This document shows, one piece after another, positions 15,847 to 23,178 of a stretch of DNA of 26,424 bases (the stretch's first letter is position 1; each line of letters starts with the position of its first letter). The position numbers and the translations under genes are program-made. Under the pieces are notes generated by a model that saw only the letters and a list, made by a program, of their open reading frames with translations, made no database searches and had not been told where the DNA came from. Where the stretch lies: contig JAVKIE010000017.1 in assembly GCA_031459615.1 (NCBI GenBank), positions 1-26,424 on the forward strand, in the 5' to 3' direction. The DNA comes from Calidihabitans tengchongensis. GTDB taxonomy: Bacteria; Sysuimicrobiota; Sysuimicrobiia; Sysuimicrobiales; Kaftiobacteriaceae.

Positions 15847-16509
15847 ATGCTGGACGTTGCCCCTGACCTGCGGGACGTGGTCTGCCTGGGCGTGATCCGC
15901 GCCGACGGGGTGGTGGTGCGGGGGGAGGCGCCCGACGTCTGGGCCGAGATGGATCGGGTGGCGGCGGATCTGCGGGCGCGCCACGGAGGGAAGGCGCCGG
16001 CCGACATCCCCGAACTGCAGTCCGCCCGGGAGCTGTACCGCAGGACCGGCGTGGATCCCACCAAGGTCCGGCCGTCGTCGGAGGCGTTGCTGCGCCGCGT
16101 CCTCCGCGGAGACCCCCTGTACCGGATCAACTCGCTGGTGGATGCCATCAACCTGTGCTCCCTGGAGTTCCTCCTGCCCATCGGGCTGTACGACGCGGAC
16201 CGCATCGTCGGTCCGGTCACGGTCCGGCGAGGCCAGGCCGGCGAGGCCTACGAGTCCCTGGGCAAGGGACTGTTCTCGGTGGCCGGCCGCCTGGCCCTGT
16301 TCGACAGCCGGGGGCCGTTCGGCGGGCCCACCAACGACTCGCGGCGGACCGCCATCACCGAGCAGACCACCCGCTGCCTGGTGGTGATCTTCGCCCCCGG
16401 CTCGTACCCCGCCGGCCGCATGGGCGGGCACGTCCAGCACGCCACCCGCCGCCTGCGGGAGTTTGCCCAGGCGGCCCGGGTCGAGTCGGCGGTGGTGGGC
16501 GGGAGGTAA
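15847..16509 (+). CDS. stand-alone B3/B4 (tRNA-binding-type) domain protein
   Basis: A 220-aa protein matching the free-standing B3/B4 domain family (COG3382), the fold found in the beta subunit of phenylalanyl-tRNA synthetase. Typical blocks are SARELYRRTGVDPTKVRPSS (about 58-77), EALLRRVLRG, INSLVDAINLCSLEFLLPIG (about 98-117), and the later GGPTNDSRRTAITEQTTR with GSYPAGRMGGHV. In the synthetase this fold edits mischarged tyrosine. Stand-alone copies may edit or bind tRNA or amino acids, but their role is unproven. The ATG at 15847 follows GGGAGG. There is no membrane segment. Confidence 0.85.
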   Translation: MLDVAPDLRDVVCLGVIRADGVVVRGEAPDVWAEMDRVAADLRARHGGKAPADIPELQSARELYRRTGVDPTKVRPSSEALLRRVLRGDPLYRINSLVDAINLCSLEFLLPIGLYDADRIVGPVTVRRGQAGEAYESLGKGLFSVAGRLALFDSRGPFGGPTNDSRRTAITEQTTRCLVVIFAPGSYPAGRMGGHVQHATRRLREFAQAARVESAVVGGR

Positions 16510-16542
16510 CCGGGGCGGTTCCAGCTACCGCGGGACCAGGGA

Positions 16543-16854
16543 TCAGGACGCCCCGGGCATCCCGGGGCCGGCGACCAGCCTGCCGCCGTCCACCTCGGTG
16601 GCGGTGATGCGGTAGGAGCGGTCGAAGGACACCCGCAGCCGCATCAGGCGGTTGCACCGTACCCCCAGCACGTCCTTGGACAGGCGGTACCCGGTCAGAT
16701 CTCCATCGAACTCCTGCGAGAGGTCCCACCGGGGATCCACCCGCACCTGGACGACCTCCCCGCAGTGATCGCACTGCACGGAGAACACCAGCGCCCCGGG
16801 GGGCCCGGCGGGGCGGCCTCCCCACAACGCCCTGAGCCTGCGCAGAATGTCCAT
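16543..16854 (-). CDS. small hypothetical protein with CxxC motif
   Basis: A 103-aa protein of no family I can name. After a basic N-terminal helix (MDILRRLRALWGG) comes VFSVQCDHCGEVVQVRVDP, with CDHC at about residues 28-31, then a single further cysteine in GVRCNRLMRLRVSFD. It could be a small zinc or redox site, though a full four-cysteine ribbon is not present. The ATG at 16854 has GGGGGA seven bases upstream, and a stop precedes it closely in frame. It is divergent from the DNA ligase gene with 92 bases between starts, so the ligase region may be its promoter zone. Confidence 0.65.
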   Translation of the reverse strand: MDILRRLRALWGGRPAGPPGALVFSVQCDHCGEVVQVRVDPRWDLSQEFDGDLTGYRLSKDVLGVRCNRLMRLRVSFDRSYRITATEVDGGRLVAGPGMPGAS

Positions 16855-16946
16855 CAGGCGTCCCCCGTGAACATTCCCTGCGGGGGCGGCTCTCTCCCGC
16901 CGCCCGGGAGGAGTTGGACGCGCCGGCGGGCAAGAGATGCAGCGCC

Positions 16947-18686
16947 GTGAAGTATCACGCGCTCGCCGACGCCTACGCCCGCATCGAGGCCACCACCTCC
17001 CGGCTGGAGATGACGGCGCTGCTGGCCGACCTGTTCCGCCAGACTCCGCCCGAGGTCATCGGCCGGGTGGTCTACCTGACCCAGGGCAAGCTGTACCCCG
17101 ACTACGAGGGCATCGAGATCGGGGTCGCCGAGAAGCTGGCGGTGCGGGCCGTGGCGGCGGCCGCCGGTGCGGACGCCGAGGAGGTCGAGCGCCGCCTGGC
17201 CCGGGCGGGCGACCTGGGCCTGGTGGCCGAGGAACTCCTGGCGGCTTCCGGAAGCCGTCGGGCGACCCTGACGGTGGACGAGGTGTACGGGGAGCTGGAC
17301 CGCTCGGCCCGCGCCTCGGGCAAGGGTGCCCAGGCGGCCAAGCTGGACATCCTGGCCGGGCTGCTGCGCCGGGCCACCCCCGCGGAAGCCAAGTACATCG
17401 TGCGCACCGTCACCGGGCGGCTGCGGTTGGGCGTGGGCGACATGACCGTGCTGGATGCCCTGGCCACGGTCTTCGCCGGCGGCCGGGAGGCCCGGCGGGA
17501 TCTGGAGCGGGCGTACAACCTGACCTCCGACCTGGGCTATGTCGCCGAGACCGTCGCCCGGGGCGGGGTGGAGGCCATCAGGCGCGTGCACGTGGTGGTG
17601 GGCAAGCCCATCCGTCCCATGCTCGCCGAACGGCTGGGCGATCCCGCCGAGCTGCTGGAGAAGATGGGCGGGCGGTGCATCGCCGAGTACAAGTACGATG
17701 GCGAGCGCCTCCAGATCCACAAGCAGGGGGAGCGGGTGGAACTGTTCTCGCGCCGCCTGGAGAAAATCACCTCCCAGTATCCGGACGTGGCGGAGCTGGT
17801 GGGCCGCCATGTCCGCGCGACCGAGGCGATTCTGGAGGGCGAGGTGGTGGCCGTCGATCCCGACACCGGGGACCTGCGCCCGTTCCAGGACCTGATGCCC
17901 CGCCGCCGCAAGTACGGCATCGAGGAGGCCATGCGGGAGATCCCCGTGGCGGTGTACCTGTTCGACGCCCTGTTCGCCGACGGGGAGGACCTCACCGAGC
18001 GTCCCTATGCCGAACGCCACGCACGGCTGGAGACGCTGGTGACCCCCGGCGAGCGGATGGGGGTGGCCACCTACCGGGAGGTGGCCACCGTCCGGGAGCT
18101 GGAGGAGATCTTCGAGCAGGCCGTCCAGGACGGGTGCGAGGGGCTGGTCTGCAAGGCTCCGGGCGGAGTGTACCAGGCGGGGGCCCGGGGGTGGCTGTGG
18201 ATCAAGTTCAAGAGGGAGTACCGCAGCGAGATGACCGACGCGGTGGATCTGGTGGTGGTGGGCGCCTTTCACGGGCGCGGCCGCCGCGGTGGCACCTACG
18301 GGGCGCTGCTCATGGCCGCCTACGACCCCCAGGCCGAGATGTTCCGCACCGTCTGCAAGCTGGGCTCGGGGTTCACCGACGAGTTCCTGGCCGAGCTCCC
18401 CGGGCGCCTGCGCCCGTACCAGGTCCCCGACCGCCCCCGCTCGGTGGACAGCCGCCTGGAGCCGGACGTGTGGATCGAGCCCGCCCTGGTCTTCGAGGTG
18501 ATCGGCGCCGAGATCACCCTCAGCCCGGTGCACACCGCCGGATGGGGAGCCGTGCGGGAAGGCTCCGGGTTGGCCATCCGGTTCCCGCGGTTCACCCGCG
18601 AGCGGCGGGACAAAGGGCCCACCGAGGCCACCACGGTGGACGAGCTGGTGGAGATGTACCGCCGCCAGCTGAAGAAGGCGGGATAG
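16947..18686 (+). CDS. lig: ATP-dependent DNA ligase, archaeal/eukaryal LigI type
   Basis: Seals nicks in DNA using ATP, 579 aa, the size of archaeal replicative ligases. The N-terminal DNA-binding domain includes SRLEMTALLADLF and LRLGVGDMTVLDALA. The adenylation site is EYKYDGERLQIH with catalytic lysine K249. Later nucleotidyltransferase motifs follow: FSRRLE, ILEGEVVA, EGLVCKAP and WIKFKREY. The OB domain ends PRFTRERRDKGPTEATTVDE. All motifs are intact. The GTG at 16947 gives the family N-terminus (KYHALADAYARIE). An in-frame TTG at 16914 has its ribosome site too close. Bacteria normally rely on NAD-dependent LigA, so this is either an extra ligase or evidence of transfer. It is not next to Ku or LigD-like genes. 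Confidence 0.95.
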   Translation: MKYHALADAYARIEATTSRLEMTALLADLFRQTPPEVIGRVVYLTQGKLYPDYEGIEIGVAEKLAVRAVAAAAGADAEEVERRLARAGDLGLVAEELLAASGSRRATLTVDEVYGELDRSARASGKGAQAAKLDILAGLLRRATPAEAKYIVRTVTGRLRLGVGDMTVLDALATVFAGGREARRDLERAYNLTSDLGYVAETVARGGVEAIRRVHVVVGKPIRPMLAERLGDPAELLEKMGGRCIAEYKYDGERLQIHKQGERVELFSRRLEKITSQYPDVAELVGRHVRATEAILEGEVVAVDPDTGDLRPFQDLMPRRRKYGIEEAMREIPVAVYLFDALFADGEDLTERPYAERHARLETLVTPGERMGVATYREVATVRELEEIFEQAVQDGCEGLVCKAPGGVYQAGARGWLWIKFKREYRSEMTDAVDLVVVGAFHGRGRRGGTYGALLMAAYDPQAEMFRTVCKLGSGFTDEFLAELPGRLRPYQVPDRPRSVDSRLEPDVWIEPALVFEVIGAEITLSPVHTAGWGAVREGSGLAIRFPRFTRERRDKGPTEATTVDELVEMYRRQLKKAG

Positions 18687-18774
18687 GACACCCCAGAGCG
18701 CCGCACGGTTCGTGGGAGGTCCGCTCACCTCCCCGAACAGTTCCGCAGGCCGGCTCCCCGGGAGGAGGCTGATC

Positions 18775-19464
18775 GTGGGCGACCAGCAGGTGGCGTTTCT
18801 GTGTGATCTGGACGGGACGCTGGTGGACAGCGTCTACCAGCACGTACTGGCGTGGCGGGAGGCCCTGGAGGCGTCGGGCATCGGGCTGTCCGTGTGGCGC
18901 ATTCACCGGAGGATCGGCATGAGCGGCGGCCTGTTCGTCACCGCCCTGTTGCGGGAAACCGGCCGCTCGCTGACGGCGGAGGAGATCGCCCGGATGCAGC
19001 AGGCGCATCGGGAGGCGTACGCGCGGCTGGTGGGGCAGGTGCGCCCCCTGCCCGGGGCCCGGGAGTTGCTGGAGACCCTGACGGCCGCGGGGGTCCCCTG
19101 GGCCATCGCCACCAGCGGTCGCCGGGAGACGGCGGCGGCGACGCTGCGGGTCCTCGGCCTGGAGCTGTCGGAACGCGTGGTGACCCGGGACGACGTGGCC
19201 CGGGCCAAGCCCGACCCGGACCTGTTCCTGGCGGCCGCCTCCCGCCTCGGGGTGGCTCCCGGCCACGCGGTGGTGGTCGGCGACAGCGTCTGGGACCTGC
19301 TGGCGGCCCGCCGGGCCGGCGCCCTGGGCGTGGGGGTGCTCTCGGGCGGCTATGGCCTCGACGAGCTGGAGCGCGCCGGGGCGTACCGAGTCTACGAGGA
19401 TCCGGCGGACCTGTTGCGCCACCTGGACGAGGTGGGGGTGCGGGTGGCCGGCGCGCGAGACTGA
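18775..19464 (+). CDS. HAD-superfamily phosphatase (phosphoglycolate phosphatase/beta-PGM-like)
   Basis: A 229-aa HAD hydrolase with all four motifs: DLDGTLVDS with nucleophile D11 and acid D13, S114 in ATSGR, K145 in AKPDPD, and GDSVWD with D170 and D174. A helical cap of the C1 type lies between residues 20 and 90. The substrate is a phosphorylated small molecule, probably phosphoglycolate or a sugar phosphate, but this cannot be fixed. The GTG at 18775 is chosen because GGAGGAGG lies at the right distance. It sits between the DNA ligase and proline dehydrogenase, all on one strand, with gaps of 88 and 40 bases, so an operon is possible. Confidence 0.9.
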   Translation: MGDQQVAFLCDLDGTLVDSVYQHVLAWREALEASGIGLSVWRIHRRIGMSGGLFVTALLRETGRSLTAEEIARMQQAHREAYARLVGQVRPLPGARELLETLTAAGVPWAIATSGRRETAAATLRVLGLELSERVVTRDDVARAKPDPDLFLAAASRLGVAPGHAVVVGDSVWDLLAARRAGALGVGVLSGGYGLDELERAGAYRVYEDPADLLRHLDEVGVRVAGARD

Positions 19465-19504
19465 ACCGGCGGACAGGCCCCGCCGCCGGTGCGGAGGTGT
19501 CGCC

Positions 19505-20437
19505 ATGGCGGTCGTTCCCCAGCGGGTCATGCGGCGGGTTTTCCTGTGGGCGTCGCGGCAGCCGCGCCTGTACCTGTGGGCCCGCCGCCACGGCCGGCGC
19601 CTGGGGGCGTTCCGCTTTGTGGCCGGAGAGACGCTCGATGAGTGCGTGCGGGTGCTGCACCGGCTGACCGCCGACGGCTTCCGGACCAACACCACCCTGC
19701 TGGGCGAGGGCGTGCGGGATGCGGAGACGGCCATGGGCGTGGTGACGGCGTACCTGCAGATCCTGGACCGGCTGGCCGCCGAGGGGCTGCCCACCAACAT
19801 CGCCCTGAAGCTGACCCACCTGGGGCTGGACCTGGGCGAGGACGTGGCCTACCGCAACCTGCGGCGGATCGTGGCCCGGGCGGCGGAACGGCGTACCTTC
19901 GTGCGGATCGACATGGAGGAGTCCCATCGCGTGGACGCGACGCTGCGCATCTACCGGCGGCTGCGGGAGGACGGGTATGACAACGTGGGAGCCGTGGTGC
20001 AGGCCTACCTCTACCGGAGCGAGCGGGATCTGGAGTCGCTGCTTCCCCTGCGTCCGAACCTGCGGCTGGTCAAGGGGGCGTACCTGGAGCCGCCCGAGGT
20101 GGCCTATCCCCGCAAGGCCGACGTGGACCGGGCCTACGTGCGGCTGATGGAGCGGATGCTGGCCGACGGCGGCTATACGGCGGTGGCCACCCACGACGAG
20201 CGCATCATCGCCCGCGCCATCGCATTCGCCCAGACCCGTCGCATCCCGCCGGACCGGTTTGAGTTCCAGATGCTCTACGGAGTGCGCCCCAGGCTGCAGG
20301 CCGACCTGGTGCGGCGGGGCTACCGGGTCCTGGTGGCCACCCCGTTCGGGACCGAGTGGTTTCCCTACTTCATGCGGCGGCTGGCCGAACGGCCGGCCAA
20401 CGTGGGGTTCGTCCTGCGGTCCCTGCTGCGGCGGTAA
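19505..20437 (+). CDS. proline dehydrogenase (monofunctional, Thermus/Bacillus type)
   Basis: FAD-dependent oxidation of proline to pyrroline-5-carboxylate, 310 aa, the size of the short monofunctional enzymes. Landmarks are RIDMEES (134-140), LVKGAY (178-183), FEFQMLYGVR (242-251), and the C-terminal FGTEWFPYFMRRLAERPANV (271-290) with the substrate-binding Arg pair R281/R282 and E285. The ATG follows GGAGGTG at good spacing. N-terminal basic helices (RRVFLWASRQPRLYLWARRHG) may associate with the membrane, where electrons pass to quinone. The partner P5C dehydrogenase is not in the window. It ends only 7 bases from the end of the convergent sugar kinase gene. Confidence 0.94.
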   Translation: MAVVPQRVMRRVFLWASRQPRLYLWARRHGRRLGAFRFVAGETLDECVRVLHRLTADGFRTNTTLLGEGVRDAETAMGVVTAYLQILDRLAAEGLPTNIALKLTHLGLDLGEDVAYRNLRRIVARAAERRTFVRIDMEESHRVDATLRIYRRLREDGYDNVGAVVQAYLYRSERDLESLLPLRPNLRLVKGAYLEPPEVAYPRKADVDRAYVRLMERMLADGGYTAVATHDERIIARAIAFAQTRRIPPDRFEFQMLYGVRPRLQADLVRRGYRVLVATPFGTEWFPYFMRRLAERPANVGFVLRSLLRR

Positions 20438-20444
20438 CCGGATC

Positions 20445-21392
20445 TTACCGTGCCTCGAGGAAGTCGAGGAGTTCCCGACGCCGCGGCGGGTCGGCGCCGG
20501 CGCGGGTGCAGGTCAGAGCCGCCGCGGCGCTGGCGATCCGCAGGACTCGGTGCAGCGACGCGGCCGTCAGGCCCTCCAGCGCCGGCCGGGAAGTTGCCCC
20601 CAGCTCGTCAAGAGCGTACAGCAAGCCTGCGGTGAACGCGTCCCCGGCCCCGACGGTGTCAACCACTGGTACCTGAGGGGTGCCGACCTCCGCCGGAGTG
20701 GCCGCCGTCCACGCGGAGGCCCCGCGGGATCCGCGGGTGATCACCGCCATGGCGGCTCCCAGCCCCAGTACCTCGCTGGCCACCCCGGGCAGCGGACGGT
20801 CGGGAAAGATCCAGGACGCATCGGCGGCGCTCATCTTGACCACATCAGAGGAGGCAAACAGTTCTCGCAGCGTGCGGCGGAATTCGTCCGGGTCGGCGAC
20901 CAGGGATGGACGGATATTGGGATCGCACGACAGGAAGGACGTGCGCCGCATCCGGGCCACAAGCGTGACGATGGTATCCGCCGTCACCCCGCGGAGCAGG
21001 CTGATGGATCCACAGTGGAGGACCGGGCTTGTCACGATGTCCTCGGGAAGTTCATCCGCGGACAGGAGCGTATCGGCCGCTCCGGCGCCGTAGAAGGCAA
21101 ACGACGGCTCGCCGCCTTCCAGGGCCACGAACGCCAGGGTGGTGGGAGCGTCCGACCGGCGGAGGAAACGGGTCCCCACACCCTCTCGGGTCAGAACGTC
21201 CATCAAGAACCGGCCGAAAAAGTCGGTGGAGACCTTGCCCGCGAACTCCACCGGCACTCCCAGGCGCGCCAGGGCCACCGCCACGTTGAATGGGGACCCC
21301 CCAGGGTGCATGCGGAATCCCACGGTGCGCCCCTCCTCGACGATGGGGGTGAAGTCGACCAGGATCTCTCCGATGGCGGTCACCCGGGTCAT
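20445..21392 (-). CDS. PfkB-family carbohydrate kinase (fructokinase-like)
   Basis: ATP-dependent sugar kinase, 315 aa. The N-terminal block GEILVDF and the substrate region GGSPFNVAVALARLG (31-45) match fructokinases. The C-terminal signature DTVGAGDAFTAGLLYAL contains the catalytic base D251 and the anion hole GAGD. NIRPSL and a lysine-containing VVKMS are also family features. Fructokinase is the closest label by pattern, but 2-keto-3-deoxygluconate or related kinases share these motifs. The ATG overlaps the stop of the transaldolase gene by 4 bases (ATGA), so the two are coupled. It is the last gene of the LacI arm and converges on proline dehydrogenase. Confidence 0.9.
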   Translation of the reverse strand: MTRVTAIGEILVDFTPIVEEGRTVGFRMHPGGSPFNVAVALARLGVPVEFAGKVSTDFFGRFLMDVLTREGVGTRFLRRSDAPTTLAFVALEGGEPSFAFYGAGAADTLLSADELPEDIVTSPVLHCGSISLLRGVTADTIVTLVARMRRTSFLSCDPNIRPSLVADPDEFRRTLRELFASSDVVKMSAADASWIFPDRPLPGVASEVLGLGAAMAVITRGSRGASAWTAATPAEVGTPQVPVVDTVGAGDAFTAGLLYALDELGATSRPALEGLTAASLHRVLRIASAAAALTCTRAGADPPRRRELLDFLEAR

Positions 21393-22030
21393 CGCAGGTA
21401 CGCGGCGTCGGCGCGAAAACGGCGGACGGCCCGGGCGGTGGCCGGGTCCTCCGGTAGTGCCCGCAGGACATCTGGCGGAAGGGTTGCGGCAGGCACGCTC
21501 AACATTGCCAGGCGTTCGACGTCGTTTGCCGTGCGGACGCTGGCGGCCAGCACGCGCAGAGGCGGCCGCTGCGCCTGGGCGGCGGCCATCATCCGCCGCA
21601 CCAGACCCCACCGGTCCTTGGGCAGACGTCCCACGTAGACGGCAGCGTAGCGGGCGTCTACGGCGGCGGCCAGGATCACCTGTCGGACGGAGAACACGGC
21701 GGTCATCGTGACCGGTACCCGGTCCCGCCCCAGGAGGTGAGCCGCCCGGTATCCCGCGGGCGTGGCTGGAATTTTGACCACAATCCGGGCGGGGTCCAGG
21801 GCGTGCAGGGTCCGGGCCTCGGTGACCATGCCGTCGGCGTCGTCTGCGTAGACCTGCAGGTGGATCTCGCGCAACGCGTCAGGCACTGCCTGGACCCACG
21901 CGTCGAGATCTGGCCGGCGAAGACCCGCTCGGCGGAGCAGGGTGGGGTTGGTGGTCACGCCGTAGACGTAGCCCAGGCTCGCCGCCTGCCGGGCGGCGTC
22001 GGCGTCGGCGCTATCGACAAACAGCCGCAC
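21389..22030 (-). CDS. short transaldolase / fructose-6-phosphate aldolase family protein
   Basis: A class I aldolase of the small transaldolase group (TalC/MipB/FSA), 213 aa, close to the ~215-220 typical. It begins MRLFVDSADADAARQAASLG, with the family's YGVTTNPTLLRRAG (22-35). The Schiff-base lysine is K86 in RIVVKIPATPAG. Later blocks are PVTMTAVFSVRQVILAAA and YVGRLPKDR. It either transfers dihydroxyacetone units in the pentose-phosphate pathway or cleaves a ketose phosphate; the two cannot be separated by eye. The GTG at 22030 follows GAGGTGG. It lies 12 bases after the regulator gene and overlaps the kinase gene. Confidence 0.92.
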   Translation of the reverse strand: MRLFVDSADADAARQAASLGYVYGVTTNPTLLRRAGLRRPDLDAWVQAVPDALREIHLQVYADDADGMVTEARTLHALDPARIVVKIPATPAGYRAAHLLGRDRVPVTMTAVFSVRQVILAAAVDARYAAVYVGRLPKDRWGLVRRMMAAAQAQRPPLRVLAASVRTANDVERLAMLSVPAATLPPDVLRALPEDPATARAVRRFRADAAYLR

Positions 22031-22042
22031 CGGGAGACCACC

Positions 22043-23074
22043 TCACCGGCGATGGAATTCCGCGGCAAAGCGGCCAGCCCCGCAGGACTCGCGGACGATC
22101 AGCCGGGGCTGGAACACGACCGTCTGGGGAGGCGTGCGGGTCTCCCGCAGGCGCTGCAGAAGCAGGCGGGCCGCCGCCACCCCCAGGTCGTAACTCGGCT
22201 GGGCGACGGCCGTCAGCGGAGGGGTCAGGATCGGCGCCCAGGGCATGTCGTCAAATCCCACGACCGCCATCTCCTGGGGGATGCGCACCCCCAGCTCCTT
22301 GAAGCGCAGCAAGGCTCCCAGGGTCATGAGGTTGTTGGCGGTGAACACCGCCGTGGGCCGGTGGGGAAGGTTCACCATCTGCTCGGCCAGAGTGTAGCCG
22401 CTGTCGGCCTTGAAGTTTCCCTCGAGGACCAGGCGGTGGTCCACCGTCACGCCAGCCTCCCGCAAGGCTTCCACGTACCCGGCCAGGCGCTCCCGGGCCG
22501 TGAAGATGTGGCGGGGGCCGCTGATGATCCCGATGCGCCGGTGGCCCAGCCGCAGCAGGTGGCCGACGGCGGCGCGGGCCCCGGCGCGATTGTCCACCAG
22601 GACGGTGTCTGTCCGCACCCCCCGCACCCGGCGGTCCACCAGGACCACAGGCGTTCCCCGGGACAGCAACGACCGCAGCAGGGCCCGGGGGCCTCCTGAG
22701 GGGGAGAGGATCACCCCGTCCACCCGCTTTTCGCGGATCACGTGCAGGTAGGTCGCTTCCTTGCGGGGGTCCTCATCGGCGTTGCACAGCATCACCGTGT
22801 AGTGCTGGGGGAGGACCGTGTCCTCGATGCCGCGGACGACGGAAGCGAAGAAGGGGTTGGCGTTGTCCGAGACGACCACCGCCAGGGTGTGGGTGCGCCC
22901 CTTGATCATGCTCCGGGCGATGGCGTTGGGATGGTAGTCCAGCGCGGCCGCCGCTTCCTGGACGCGCCGGCGGGTCTCGGACGAGACGTATCCATAGCCG
23001 CCCAGCGCCCGGGCCGCGGTGGTCACCGACACCCGGGCCCGCCGGGCCACGTCCTTGATGGTGGGTCCTCCCAG
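22043..23074 (-). CDS. LacI-family transcriptional regulator (probable CTG start)
   Basis: DNA-binding sugar-responsive repressor of about 343 aa. The N-terminal helix-turn-helix reads TIKDVARRARVSVTTAARAL, with the hinge helix YHPNAIARSM behind it. The periplasmic-binding-protein-like effector domain follows (LAVVVSDNANPFFASVVRGIE, VDGVILSPSG, RRIGIISGPRH, VVGFDDMPWAPILTPPLTAV). No ATG, GTG or TTG gives a complete first helix: the GTG at 23050 would begin after TIKD. A CTG at 23074 with a perfect AGGAGG seven bases upstream would give LGGPTIKDVA, so I take that. It leads the operon with the transaldolase and kinase genes and is divergent from the isomerase gene. It probably binds the palindrome at 23138-23149. 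Confidence 0.88.
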   Translation of the reverse strand: MGGPTIKDVARRARVSVTTAARALGGYGYVSSETRRRVQEAAAALDYHPNAIARSMIKGRTHTLAVVVSDNANPFFASVVRGIEDTVLPQHYTVMLCNADEDPRKEATYLHVIREKRVDGVILSPSGGPRALLRSLLSRGTPVVLVDRRVRGVRTDTVLVDNRAGARAAVGHLLRLGHRRIGIISGPRHIFTARERLAGYVEALREAGVTVDHRLVLEGNFKADSGYTLAEQMVNLPHRPTAVFTANNLMTLGALLRFKELGVRIPQEMAVVGFDDMPWAPILTPPLTAVAQPSYDLGVAAARLLLQRLRETRTPPQTVVFQPRLIVRESCGAGRFAAEFHRR

Positions 23075-23105
23075 GGGTCCCCCTCCTCTCCGCAGGAGGA
23101 GTTTA

Positions 23106-23118
23106 CGGCAGGCTGCCG
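23106..23118. repeat. 13-bp palindrome in the divergent regulator region
   Basis: CGGCAG-G-CTGCCG, perfect arms of 6 bases around one central base. It lies 19 bases from the LacI-type palindrome, on the regulator side. It could be a second protein-binding site or a short hairpin in the regulator's leader. Confidence 0.4.
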
Positions 23119-23137
23119 AAAAATCCTGGCGATCCCT

Positions 23138-23149
23138 GAAAACGTTTTC
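23138..23149. promoter_or_regulatory. LacI-family operator
   Basis: GAAAACGTTTTC, a perfect 12-bp even palindrome with a central CG, inside TGAAAACGTTTTCT. This is the classic form of LacI/GalR and catabolite-repression (cre) operators, in a region otherwise near 70% GC. It lies 29 bases before the isomerase ATG and 63 bases before the proposed regulator start. Binding there could repress both arms. No clear -35/-10 pair can be fixed around it. Confidence 0.75.
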
Positions 23150-23178
23150 TCACCCTCTGACCCCGCGAGGAGGTGCCT

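Noticed and set aside
16914..16946. TTG start for the DNA ligase 11 codons upstream
   Set aside because: The GGAGGAG there abuts the TTG, and the extra residues do not match the family N-terminus; the GTG at 16947 does.
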